Of a stretch of 64,000 nt of DNA, positions 1 to 12,662 are shown piece by piece. Origin of the DNA: Plasmodium malariae (Eukaryota > Apicomplexa > Aconoidasida > Haemosporida > Plasmodiidae); contig NC_041776.1 of the NCBI RefSeq assembly GCF_900090045.1, positions 1 to 64,000 of the forward strand, in the 5' to 3' direction. A program made the translations under genes and the position numbers. The first letter of the stretch is position 1; every line of letters starts with the position of its first letter. The notes beneath the pieces were generated by a model. It had not been told where the DNA came from. It did no database searches and saw only the letters and a list, made by a program, of their open reading frames with translations.

Positions 1-2314
1 AAATACATATCTTCATTAGATTTATCAATTACACAATTTTTAAGTAGTTGTAAAACTAAAAAGGAAAGTAATTATTTATATATATAGATGATTAATCCTT
101 TAAATACCACGAATTGTAGTTCCTCAGATAAAAGTTCAAATGAGAAGATAAAAATATGACTCTTCTACCCTTTTACTTTACTTCGTAAGCACAGAAGAGA
201 GTTAATTTCACATAAAAATATATATATGTATAGGTACATATATGTACAGGTGTATTTTGGCATATTTTTCTAACGATTTTTTTTCATTTTAAAATGCAAA
301 ATAAATATAGCATAAATCCGAATTACTCATAATTTATTACGCTTAAGAGTTCTAAACAAAAGATGGAAAGTGTAATAATATTTATCCTTTATTTAAAGTT
401 ATGAATTTTTAATGAGACCATTTCAACTTAATTTATTTACATATGTAATTACGCAAGTCCACAAAAAGCATTTATAGTTAATTTATAAAAAATTATATAA
501 ATACGATATATTATTAGCCTTGTTATTACGATGTTTTACTAAATACTCCAAAATAACAAAATCATTGCATTATCCTCAGTGTTATGTAAAACTAAATAAA
601 GACGACGGTATTATGTATACTGTTCGTTGCCATTAACACATCATTTTTTAATCTATAATATATACATATATATATACATATAAATACAAAATTCATCTAT
701 GAATTATGGTTAATAATTTTTCTTTTTTCTCTAATTTTTTTACGTGTACAAAGTGAGCAATAATATAATATTCTTAAAAAAATTGCATTATTACATTATT
801 ACATTATTAATTCCACAGCTTTTATTTATTCAATTAAATAAAATATATTATATTAAAAAGTAAGTACTTATCATCGTATTATTCTAACCAGAGTGTGTGC
901 TAAAATTTATTAATGAAATCCTTCAAAAAACAATAAAAAAATGAAACTATTTTCTTTTTTCAAAAGTTCATTTTTATTAATAAATATTAAAACAATATAA
1001 TATATAGTTCAAAAGAAAAAACAAAAAATAAAAAATAAATAATTTTATATAATTACCATTATTGTATTTTTTTGTGTATTTATTTTTAAATTCAACAAAA
1101 CCATGCTTTATCTTATCAATCCTTTAAAAAAAAAGTTTACCTTTTTTTTTTTTTTTTTTTTTTTTTGGATCTTAATAAATATAATAAAAAAATTCTATAA
1201 CAAAGTATTTAAAAAAAAAAAAAAAAAAAAAAATATATTTTAATAAAATAATTAACCATGCTCTTTTTTTACAGCTTAAAAAAAAAGCCTTAAAAAAAAA
1301 AAAAAATGGCTATACTTTTATTTACCTCGCTTTTTTCTATTTTAGCCCTTTACAATATAACAGATCTAAAAAAAAAAATATAACAATCTATTTTTTAAAC
1401 GTACAAATCAGTGCTTTTTTCATCCTTTTCAAATTATATATTTAAAATAATTTTTAATGTAAGTTTTATGGCATCGTTGTAAATCTCTAAACATAATCTT
1501 TTATATGTATTACTTCAATTATTCTTTATATTTATTTTCTTTAATAACGATTATGCATTTATTTAAAGTAAACTGAAGTATAATTTTTATTCAAAATATT
1601 AAATTAATTGTATAGAAAAAAAAAATATACTTTGTATAATAAATTCTTGCCAAATTATGATATAAATATCGTAACGCCATATATATTATATATGTATATA
1701 TATATATTATTTGTAATCTTTATAATTCAAATTACGTAAGTATACGTGAATGGTAACTTCCCCACACCTTGCATATCCTATTTCAGAAAAACCTTTTTTA
1801 AAAATAAACAGTTAAGAATAAATTAAATATTTATAGGAATCCCTTTGTTGTTTCAAAAAGACATAAATAATTTATTTTAGTGTTTATATATATGCCTAAA
1901 AATTAATTTTTATACATATTAATGATGCCACCTACAAATTGGCTCACTATAAATATTTCTTTCTAATTTTTTTTTTTTAGTTATTATCTATTTTTATATA
2001 ACTAGTATTCTTTTTTTTCTTTTTTTTCTACCTTTTTGTAAGAAAGAAAATAAGAAATATTTAACGTTAAAAATTTTTCAAAAGTAAATATTATTAAAAG
2101 ATTTTAAATTTTATTAAGAATTTTAATTTATAATTTAATAAAAGTATATATTATTTTTTTTTATTTTTTAATTAAAATATAAAAAAAGGAATATAACATC
2201 AAATTAGAACGTAAATACTAGTATATAAGGTATATGTAATATATTGCTATTTAGAAGAATTATCTCTTTATCAAATCTAACATTAAAAAATAATCATTAA
2301 TTTGTGTAAAGAAA
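1..2314. other. AT-rich 5' intergenic region
   Basis: No gene is supported here. The stretch is A/T homopolymer-rich, with a T-run at about 1141-1166, an A-run at about 1211-1232 and short (TA)n blocks near 1680-1710. All reading frames are broken every few codons. The last few hundred bases must hold the promoter and 5' leader of the tryptophan-rich gene that starts at 2315, but no specific motif can be named. Confidence 0.7.
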
Positions 2315-3508
2315 ATGAAAGAAATATTTATATTTTCGTGTTTAACATCAGTATTTGTTATCGTAATCCCTTCCTTTTTTTTAATTCATGATTCTGCAGT
2401 AAGATAAAAAAATACATAATAAAAGCATTCCATTTTTCTTAAATATTAATATTACTCCAAAAAATTGATTGTTGTGAGCAATGTTTCTAAGTAAACATTT
2501 ATATATATATATATATATATATATACATACGCGCACATACCTATATATATACACATATATACACATACACATATATATGTCTTTTCTTTTTTTTTTTTCT
2601 TAAATTTTACTTAGGCCGCTCATCAAGCGAGTTACCCCAATATACAGTGCCAAAATCCTAATGTTGCTCCCTTGGCACTTCCTCCGGCAATTTCTACACC
2701 ATATCAGCCTGTTGAAGAGGAAAGGAATACAGATGAAATAGATCCGGATGAAGTGGAAAATTGGATGAATTCAATAGATACAATATGGAATCAGTATACA
2801 AAAGAATTGGGAGCTCAAGTAGAGCAATCTGAAAAAAGAAAAGAGCAAGAATGGAATGATTGGATATATAATTTGAAGGATCAGTGGAAGGACTTCAATA
2901 ATTTTGTCGAACAAAAAAAAAAAAGGTGGATCCATAAAAAAGAACAAGATTGGAGTGCATGGATTAAGCAGATGGAAAATAAATGGATAACTTATAAAGA
3001 AAAAATGGATACAAGATTGAGACATGCATCCCAGGAAAGACCAATGACACAGTCGGAACTTAGGAATTTGGAAGATGATATTAAAGAAGAAGTAAAAAAA
3101 AGAATGATAAAAGATTATAAAAGATGGGTTAGTATAAGTGAAGCCAATTTATATAAGTGGATAAAGAAAGATTGGGAAAAATGGAAAAAAAATAAATTGG
3201 ATGAATGGAATAAAAAAGAGTGGAAAGTTAGCGAAGAAAATTATTGGGCAAATAAAGATAATCAGTTAATATGTGGAGATCAGTTTTATTTTTTAAAACG
3301 TAAGAAGAAAAATGCATGGGAAGAGAGAATTAAAAGAGAAAAGGAACAGTGGAACGCTTTAACAAGAAAGATTGAAGAAGGATATATAGATAAACCTCAC
3401 AACGAATGGGAAGAATGGAAAAATTATAAAAGTACTTGGTATTTTAAATGGATGAAATATTTCCTTCAAAATTTTGTATATTCGAAGCCAATAAATCCGT
3501 ATTTCTAA
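2315..3508 (+). CDS. Tryptophan-rich antigen (TRAG-like), two exons
   Basis: Exons are 2315-2398 and 2615-3508, giving 325 residues. Exon 1 (28 codons) encodes a hydrophobic secretory leader beginning MKEIFIFSCLTSVFVIVI and ends at a GTAAGA donor. The 216-bp intron ends in a pyrimidine run and TTAG. Exon 2 begins A-A-H-Q-A-S-Y-P and continues open to TAA. The body has more than twenty tryptophans in a Lys/Glu-rich helical context, often as E-W, D-W or K-W pairs a few residues apart. This is the hallmark of the Plasmodium tryptophan/threonine-rich domain family (Pfam Trp-Plas_Malaria), exported or merozoite-associated proteins, some of which bind red cells. A short proline-rich spacer (about residues 46-62) precedes the Trp region. 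Only two cysteines are visible, one near the new N-terminus and one in L-I-C-G-D. The gene is complete with no damage seen. The exon-1 start has an A-rich context. The family call is strong; the specific function is unknown. Confidence 0.93.
2399..2614 (+). other. Intron of the tryptophan-rich gene
   Basis: GT...AG intron of 216 bp with phase 0. It carries a (TA)n/(CATA)n block at about 2498-2578 and a T-rich tract just before the acceptor. Short open frames here, on the minus strand, are composed of the repeat and are not genes. Confidence 0.85.
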
Positions 3509-4065
3509 AAATGAAGATATTTAACATACATACATAAGTATTTATATATATATATATATATAATACATAAAATCCCCGCAAAATAAAAATAAAACTTCAA
3601 ATAAACAAAAATTAGTAAAAATAAATCAATTACTTTTCCCGTACATTAATTTGTATCTATACAATGTTCTACAATGAGAGAATGGCTATAGTAGTCATCA
3701 GATAAAATAGAAAAGTTTATAATAAAGTGAAAACATCTTTATTCCCATTGCAGAATTGTTCAAAGGTATATTATGAGTATCATGTAAGTGGTAACAATAT
3801 ATTTAAGAGGAAGGAAAAAAAAAAAAAGAAGATCCCATAAAATAAATAAGAACAAACCAAAATAAACCATAATATAGTAAAATGAAAGTAAATAAAAGTG
3901 TAACCTAATATAATCAGCGAAATGACATAATAAAAAAATATCATGTATTCAGAAACACAAATAATTTGAAAATATAACATCCAAAATAACATCTTATATG
4001 GTACAAAAAAGATAATGAAAATTTGATTCTTATATTTATGTTTTCTGCATATAATTTTATATTCA

Positions 4066-4098
<33 letters not shown>

Positions 4099-6153
4099 GT
4101 ATTTTAGTGATTCTTAATTTTTGTCCATTTTATGTCATTATATAATAAATTTTGATTAAAAGAAATTTTTGTTAATTGTTCATTTATTAGTAATTATTAT
4201 CCTAGTTATTCTATTTATGTATACGCTTATATATACGTATATGTTATATACGTATTATCTTACATTATCATATCTTTCCTGAATTAATTATATAAACATT
4301 TGCTTTTTTTCGGACTCTTCCAATATGTTTTTAGTTAAACATCTGCTATGCATTTTTCTGATTTTGTTAAAATAAACCTACACATATTTAACTTGTATGA
4401 ATAAGCTTTTTATATATATACTTGTCCAATTATGTTTAATTAGTAAATTTTACCATACCTTTAGTTTTTATTCCTTTTTTTTGTAAGGGTATTTATAAAA
4501 TTGTAATTGAACTATTGACATAGCATATTCATGTTATTTAATGGTTAACCATGTTAATAATATATGTGCACCGTAAATATTATCAGATCATTTTGTGGTT
4601 ACGGTGAGAAGGTATTCTTAATCTTCGTTCAAGCATATTTTTATGATTTCTATTTTTTTTTTCAATAGTAAATGGGTTTTCCAAAAATTATGTACTTATG
4701 CATATATAGATATATAAATGTTTGTACACATTGCCCATTATTACAATCGAGCTAATTTTATAATCAATTTTTGCACTTAATTTACTATAGTACTTATTCA
4801 ACAGTTTCGATTACTTTTTTTTTTTTTTTTTTCTCCTTCTTTAACTCTACTATTTAATCTAATATCTGTTGTACTCGGTTTACTGCTACTACGCTGTTCT
4901 AACTTTATTGATGATTACTATGTAACAGCTTATTATAATATTAAATTAGTATTAACACGAATTTCAAATCATTTTTTTTTTCCTTTTTTTTTTTTTTTTC
5001 TTTTGGTTTTCACTTGAAAATAGAGAATTTTAATAAGAACCTAATTTTGTTTATTCTTAAAAAATATGTTTTATAAAAATCTGACTTCAAGCAAAATATA
5101 AATACAATAATATAAGGCAGTATTATGATAAAATATATGTATTTTAAGGAGTATAAGTAAATGCAAATATACTCCACGAATACTAGACTCGTAAAATTAT
5201 TACTTAATAAAATAGGTATTTTAGCGTTTAATTAATATGCCATCATCTTTACAACATTAATAAGGAATAAACAACTAATAACATGTACATATCAAATAAA
5301 TTACCTATGCAAAAATAGATATAATTTATTATATTTAATAAAAAGAAACGCAGTATTTTGTATTTTTTTGCAAATTTTAAAATATCTCTTTTTGTACTGT
5401 TTTTATGGATAATTTGTAAAAAGAAATTTAACTAGATATTTACAGAAAATTGCGTTTAGAGACATGATATTAATTAAGAATTATTATACTATTACAAGGA
5501 AAACATGAATACTGGAATAAAATATGAGTTTAAATGAATTTCATACGCACAAAATTTATAATTATATACATTTTATATACAATGATAACTTTGAGTATTG
5601 TTCAGGTAATACATGGGTTAAATAAGGAGCAATAAGTAAACTCTATCGTTATATTTCAAATTTTTGAAAAAAAATATATAACCGAATAATAGGTGAATAG
5701 ATCTTACTACTTATTTTTATCTGTTCAAATAAAATTATTTCTTCCTTATGTGCCTCGTAATAGAGGAAAAAAAAAAAGGAATGGTTTCGTTAAATATTCA
5801 ATACAAGACCAAGTTTATCATCATCCGAATTGAATATACCAATACACAATATAATTAAAAGAAGTAAAAAAAAAAAAAAAAAAAAGGAAAAATCATATTT
5901 TATTTAAAGGAGAAACATATAAGGAATAGATGCCTTTTTAAAAAAATATGTAAAAAATTTGTACTTTATACGGATCATAGATTGTAAAAAGTAGTGAAAT
6001 TTCCTTCAAATATCTTACATTTATTATTCTATTTGAAAAGAGTTTAACTCAGGAATTCGACGAAATGGTACAGTGCAAAACTAATCGAAAGGGACTTAAT
6101 AAATTTTTGCAAAAAAAAAAAAAAATTTCATTTTATATAGAGGACCTTAAAAG

Positions 6154-6204
<51 letters not shown>

Positions 6205-6440
6205 TATGTTTGTGCTAAATTTTAAATAATTTATTTTACAAAAAAAGGGTGCATTAAATGGATGTTTCTTCTTGTAAATATATATAAGACCCTAAATGTG
6301 TTATAATTCGTTATAACTAATGTTTTATGTTTACCTTTTCTAAAAATAATTTGGTCACAGAAAACTATTAAAAATGGATGATATTATAAATGTGCATTTC
6401 ACTTGTGCAAATAGGAATGGAAATTCTCAAAAGAGAAAAT

Positions 6441-6498
<58 letters not shown>

Positions 6499-6930
6499 GC
6501 ACAAAGAGTATGAAAATTTTTTTTTTTTTTTTTTTTTTTATTGAAGTTTCAATGAATATCACTAAGTTTTATATGTATCCTTATACATTGTTTATTAGCA
6601 ACTGTAAAAGTTCCTAGTGCACTAATTTCTAATTATTAATTCCATATTACATTGAATTTTATTAGCTTCCTTCCACTTATTCCTTGATTATTTATATTTT
6701 AAAAAATTATATATAACTTAAATTAAGGCTAATACAAAAACTACCTCATTAGAATAGGGTAATTTTTAAAAATATATATTTTTTCCAGCTGTTATTTTTG
6801 CGTGCTAACGTACTATAACCCAATTAAAATTTTTTTTTTTTTTTAATTATTTCACGTTTATACCGAATTTATAGTATGTATCAGAAAAGTACAAACTTTT
6901 ATAAACAATTTATTATATGTAATACATACA

Positions 6931-6981
<51 letters not shown>

Positions 6982-7539
6982 TTATATATATATCTATATA
7001 TTTATTGTATACATATTTATAGTATACATTTTCAGAGACATGCTTTGCCATCCAAAAGTATTGAAAGAATAAGGATTTATGAATATAAACATTTTTATTT
7101 ATTTTTTATGTCAAAATCCTAGTAAATATTAATTATTTTAATTAACGGAATTTTTATTCGAAGGAAATACCTTCTTAAATGCTTTTAAGTAATATGATGT
7201 TCCATCTATTACATTTTAATGTGCAATGATATATATATACATATATACGTAAGTACATATTTCCTTTAAATAAAATATTTGGCAGTATTCTGTTTATTTA
7301 GAAGATAGTGAAGAAGAATTATAAACTGGTATACACTATTGTATGTTAATTCAAATTTTTTATATTAGAAAGTAATTTTAATGTATTAGTGAAATTGTCA
7401 TATGGAAGATACAACATTAAGAGCACATTCTTTTTTATTAAAATTTTTACACTTTCTCCTATGATATGGACATGAATATATCCTTACGGTGTAAGATAAT
7501 TAATTTAAATATATATAAATCTTTACCGTCTCGTCAATG

Positions 7540-7570
<31 letters not shown>

Positions 7571-7940
7571 GAATAATGATAATATGGGTAACAACTAAAT
7601 TTAATATTAACTCTTCTGAATCTTGAATATAATTTAAAGGACGTATGTAACAAGTATCTATTTACTTCTCTTTTTATAAATTAACCCGTTAAAAAAAAAC
7701 AAAGGTTTTAATATACTATTAAGTGAAAGTCCAACAATAAAGAATGAACAACAAAAAAAAAAAATATTTAAAAAAAAATAAAAAAAGAGTAATAAAAATG
7801 TTGAAAAACAAATCATATTTCTCTCTCAAAAGTATATAAAATGAAATAGTACATAATACTAATTGGGGGAAAGAACTTAATAAGTTTTAATACAAAATGA
7901 TAATTTAAAAAAAAAATATATATATTATATTATACTACTT
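3509..7940. other. Gene-free AT-rich region
   Basis: No coding region is recognised. The sequence contains poly(T) at about 4073-4098, poly(A) near 5869-5885, (TA)n at about 6158-6200, 6446-6494 and 6935-6980, and a long T-run at about 7543-7570. An 8-bp perfect inverted repeat, CACCGTAA/TTACGGTG, sits at 4569-4606. The first few hundred bases are presumably the 3' untranslated region of the tryptophan-rich gene. Confidence 0.6.
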
Positions 7941-8353
7941 AATAATGAAAATTTTGAAAAAAAAAAATTTATACGTCGAAAAATGATAATAATATTGATA
8001 AGATAACGAATTCGGCAAGTCTTAAAGGTAATTTCGAAAATAAATAAAGTTCAATAAAACAAAATATTAATTCTGAAAATTTAAAAGGTTGATTTAAAAC
8101 TTGCTGAAAACATAATGAACTTATTTGATGATTTAAAAAAAAAAAAGAATAATACTGCAGAAAAAGTAGTTAATGCATTAAAATCTATGAATATTCTAAA
8201 GAAAGTCATGTAAATGCAGAAATATGCGAAGAAATACATTTTAATAAAATATATAACAAAATATAGAAACTATATTCTTGTCTCTATTTAAATATTTATG
8301 AAAAATTAATAAAATACTTAAAAGTTTCTACTAAATTAGCTAGTAAAATATGA
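7941..8353 (+). pseudogene. Decayed coding stretch, family unknown
   Basis: The plus strand is purine-rich and reads as Lys/Asn/Glu-rich helical protein in blocks that change frame. One block, from 7941, includes K-N-D-N-N-I-D-K-I-T-N-S and runs to a TAA. A second reads D-L-K-L-A-E-N-I-M-N-L-F-D-D-L-K and then A-E-K-V-V-N-A-L-K-S-M. A third reads E-S-H-V-N-A-E-I-C-E-E-I-H-F-N-K-I. At least two frameshifts and three stops separate the blocks. This contrasts with the surrounding DNA, which is broken in every frame at much shorter intervals. It is best read as a degraded exported or coiled-coil surface protein gene. The family was not recognised, and chance cannot be fully excluded in A-rich DNA. 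Confidence 0.35.
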
Positions 8354-10189
8354 ATAAAACGATAATTTAAATGGAGAAATATTTAAAAAAAGGACAATAT
8401 TCAAATGTGTTCTGTTTTCTTTATCCAAAATTGTAGTCAGTGCTATCTTATTATGTTAATTTTTGAACCCATAATATTTGTAATTCTACTTCCCTATCGG
8501 AATTGTACTTTCACTTTAAATTATACAACTGCAAACGTTTACATAAAGGTACCCAACTTTTTAAGTTCCTAAAAAATTGTAAGGAACTCTTAAATAATTA
8601 GCTAAATTGGGTTTTACATTTATTTGCACTATTTTGAATATGCTTCTGAAATTTTATCCACTCAGTAAGAAATACATGTATTCACACATATATATGTACG
8701 TATGATGTATATTTTTTTTTTTTTTTTTTAACTCTTATAAAATCCTATCTATATAATATTGCACTCTCCCTAATATAAATATTCCATATTTGCATTTTGA
8801 TTATTTACTTAAATTATTAATATATCATATTTATTCTAGGAAAATTTACCCCTTTTTCTTACATGAATTTATGATTCTAATTTTTTTCATATGTGTATGA
8901 AAGATATGCCAACATTTAAATAATACGTTTTTCATTTCAATGCATATATTTACTTTTCCACTATCCAATCTATAAAAAATATATTTAGCTATTCCAAATG
9001 TTATCATTTTATTTTATTTTGTTTTGTTTTATTCTTTTCTTTTCTGTATTTAATTATTTTTGAAATTTTTCTTTTATTATTAGTTACAATAAATAAAATT
9101 TTTCGCCTTATGCAGACCCTTATAGATAGAAGGTATGCCTATATACATATTTATACGTATGTATATATATATATATGGTGTGCTAATTAAAATGAGCCTT
9201 TTTGAAAAAAAAAAAAAAAAAATCAATTAATAGCATGTTTTTTGTGAAAAACAAATATAAGTGATATATATTATATACATCTATGGGTTTATGTTCACAA
9301 ATGCATATGCATGTACGTATGTGTATGTAAGAAAACTCCTTTTTGCCTGCAGCAATTTCTTTTAGAAGACCTTTTATTCCGTTTAGCTGTACATGACCAA
9401 AAATTTCTCTGATAAACATAATAATCAATAGTGTTTATAAAATATTAATGGAAAAAAGGAATATATATATATAAGTTTTTCATAATATATAACTCCATTA
9501 AAATACGCAATCCTTCATTCTGTCATATAATGCCCGCACATAATATATTGAACACGTGTGATATTATTATACCCCCACGTAACAATGAATCTTAAAAAGT
9601 GCATAAATGCAGCGCATGAAATTTCCTAAATAATTAGTACGTTTAAACATCTAACTCATGTATGTTAAACGCAACGTGCTAATCGTTACAACGACATTAA
9701 TTTATGGTCAATCTAAAATACTTAGGGTACTTTAGAATATATATATAATTCATTCACACATTTGTAATATGTTCTAATAAGCATAGAATGTTATACATAA
9801 AAAAAAAAAAAAAAAATGTATAATATTAACAATTTTAACATTTTTATATCAGCGGAACGTGTAGCCATTTTTCACTAAAATTTACAAAAATGCTCAAACT
9901 TTTTGAGTCCCTTGTTAAGAGAAAATAAAACAAGAATTTATCATATATATAAGAGCAATTAGATTGTATAAATAAAAATAGCCACTCTAATGTTATTAAA
10001 GTATGTACAAATATATATCAATCTAATAATTCATTTTAAAAAAATTCTTTATTAAAACTTTTATGTCTATCCACACAAAAATTCAGTAACAAAATGTTAT
10101 ACACTACATATCGTTTGAACGTTAATAAAATGCCAAATGAAGGACAAAAAATAAAAGAAAAAAAAGGAGCGACAAAACAGCAATTCTTT

Positions 10190-10192
<3 letters not shown>

Positions 10193-10267
<75 letters not shown>
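10193..10267. repeat. (TA)n microsatellite
   Basis: About 37 uninterrupted TA units. Open frames through it on both strands encode only alternating Tyr/Ile and are artefacts. Confidence 0.95.
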
Positions 10268-10274
<7 letters not shown>

Positions 10275-12062
10275 AATATATATGTATATGTGACACCCCT
10301 CAAAAGAACCTTCAAGTGGTTATTACATATAACAGAACAGATGCGTATTAAAGGAATAAAAAGGATATATACAACAGTTTTATAATTAAAAATTTGTAAA
10401 AGGAGCTGTTATTAATACTTACTGTTAGAATATATATTAATCATGATTCTTCATTTTTGGTTACTTGTCTTCACTTATGTAATTATAACTAACCTTATGT
10501 TCATATAGCATCAAAACTACTTAATTCGTGAAAGTTTTTATCTGATATAAAATCTGAAATGTTCTCTAAAAAATCAGTGTCTCATAGTTCATATATGGCT
10601 GATTGTTATAATTTCCTATTGTCTCCCTTTTCCTTAAATAAAATACGGTACCATATTAATTAACTATTCAATTATATAAATATTAAGGAGTATTATATCT
10701 TTTGATTAACATTATAACACTTCGTAAGTATGTTTATAAGTTCAGATTAATATTTTTTTTTTTTTTCTTCTTTTTTTTTTTTTATTTTTCCCATAACTAT
10801 GAGAAGGATTGATATGCTTCTTTAATATATATTAAAAGAAAAAACATATATGTCGTAATCGTTCCTTAGTCGTTCATGAGCATATTTTATTCTAAGTTTA
10901 ATTTTACTTTGTATTTAGTTCACTCTGCAAAAAAAAAAAAAAAAAATATTTCTGCAATGTGTGAACAACTTATCAAAATTATTCAAAACAACAACTATTC
11001 ATCATGTCTTCCATTCCCCTCAGTTTAGCATATTTTATTTATAAAAATAAATATAAATATAGATATAATCAAAAATGCAATTAAAAATATAAATATAAAT
11101 ATAATTAAAAATACAATTAAAAATATAAATAAAAATATATATAATAATATAAATATACATTTTGGTTTATTTTGTAGATAAAATGGATATTATATGCCGA
11201 TATAAAAACCAGAAAAAGCTTTAAAATTTACGTAAAAATTATGGGGAATTTTCACCTTCTTATTATGTATACAGATAGGAAATATTTTTAAATTCTTTTA
11301 TTTTAAAATTTTCTGTAAGTTAACAAATTATTTTAATTCATAAATTTTTACGTCATTCCAAGTTCTCATTTTATTTTTTTTTTTTTTCTATCACCCATAT
11401 ATACATATACATATATATATACATGTAGCATCAGTTCGTTACGTATAACAGTTTTCTAGTCCCCTTCTTTGACCACTTCACTACGTTAACATACGACGAA
11501 AATATAAAACATGTACAAGCACTATAAAAAAAGTGCTACTTAAATAATTTAAAAGGTGCCCCTGAAATATCAGACGCGAATTTTCTATCATAAACATGAT
11601 AGCGTTGAATGCCCTTTTTAACAGCTCATTCAACGTTTTGAGGTTTGCATTTTTTTTTTTTTTTTTTTTTTTTTTTCTCTATTTCATTGTTCTATTTAAT
11701 AAAAAATAAAGGTAAAAATAATTTATCATGATATTAATCAGTAATGCATGCCATGGTTTTCTCTTGTTAACAAGTTCAAACTAGTAACTCTTATTTTACA
11801 TACTTTTATACATAAAAAAAAAATGCAAAAGTAAACGAAACATTAAGCACTAAGCATTAAAAACGTAAAAAATTAAACTTTAAACATTAAGCATGTAAAT
11901 ATGTGTATATGTGTACATGTCCACGTTAAATGGTTAAATTAATATTAAGCAAAAATCACGTACACTTGTAGAAAGGTACATTTTACTGTATCCAAAAGGA
12001 AAAAAGAATGAAGCAAAATAAAAGAATGACGCAATGTAAAAAACGAATTAAAACATAAGAAT

Positions 12063-12198
12063 GAAATAAAATTTATGAATGAAATAAAATTTATGAATGA
12101 AATAAAATATAACAATGAAATAAAATATGACAATGAAATAAAATATAACAATGAAATAAAATATGACAATGAAATAAAATATAACAATGAAATAAAAT
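12063..12198. repeat. 18-bp tandem repeat, ACAATGAAATAAAATATG type
   Basis: About seven copies alternating ...ATATAAC and ...ATATGAC variants, followed by further GAAAAAGAAAGTAAAAT copies to about 12290. It lies about 470 bp beyond the 3' end of the hydrolase pseudogene. Long minus-strand frames here (F-I-S-L-L-Y type) are made only of the repeat. Confidence 0.9.
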
Positions 12199-12456
12199 GA
12201 AAAAAAAATGATATGAAAATGATATGAAAATAAAGAAAAAGAAAGTAAAATGAAGAAAAAGAAAGTAAAATGAAGAAAAAGAAAGAAAAATGGCGTAAAT
12301 TGGAGTATAATAAAGTAACTTAGCGTATAATAGAGTATAATAAAGCAAAATGTCGTAAAATGAAGCAGAATAAAACATTCGCAATTACAGTTACATAATG
12401 ATATCACGCGTCATATTGACACAAACGTGCGGTATATAAAACAATCCAAAAGGTAA

Positions 12457-12494
<38 letters not shown>

Positions 12495-12662
12495 GTGTTT
12501 GTATGTATATGTTGATATGTTCGTATGTGTGTACATATGAATATATACATGCACAGCATTTTATCAATTACAAAAAACGAAACAGTAAAAACGGGCCTTT
12601 TTGAAAAAGGAAAAAAAAAAAAAAAGGCCGTTGTTATTTATTTTTTTTTTTTAATTTTTCTC

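Larger units (their letters stand above)
8354..12662. other. Gene-poor AT-rich region
   Basis: No secure gene is seen. The region contains poly(A)/poly(T) tracts, (TA)n at 10193-10267, a (TATAAA)-like stretch at 11040-11150 and an 18-bp repeat at about 12063-12198. Two GC-richer islands stand out: 9330-9425, which reads openly on the minus strand (residues such as L-N-G-I-K-G-L-L-K-E-I-A-A-G-K-K), and 11560-11645, which has two adjacent hairpins. Both are listed as findings. Confidence 0.55.

Noticed and set aside
2771..3025. 84-codon minus-strand frame inside the tryptophan-rich gene
   Set aside because: Antisense shadow of a Lys/Trp-rich coding region.
12048..12407. 119- and 97-codon minus-strand frames
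   Set aside because: Encoded by the 18-bp AATGAAATAAAAT-type repeat; Phe/Ile/Tyr only.
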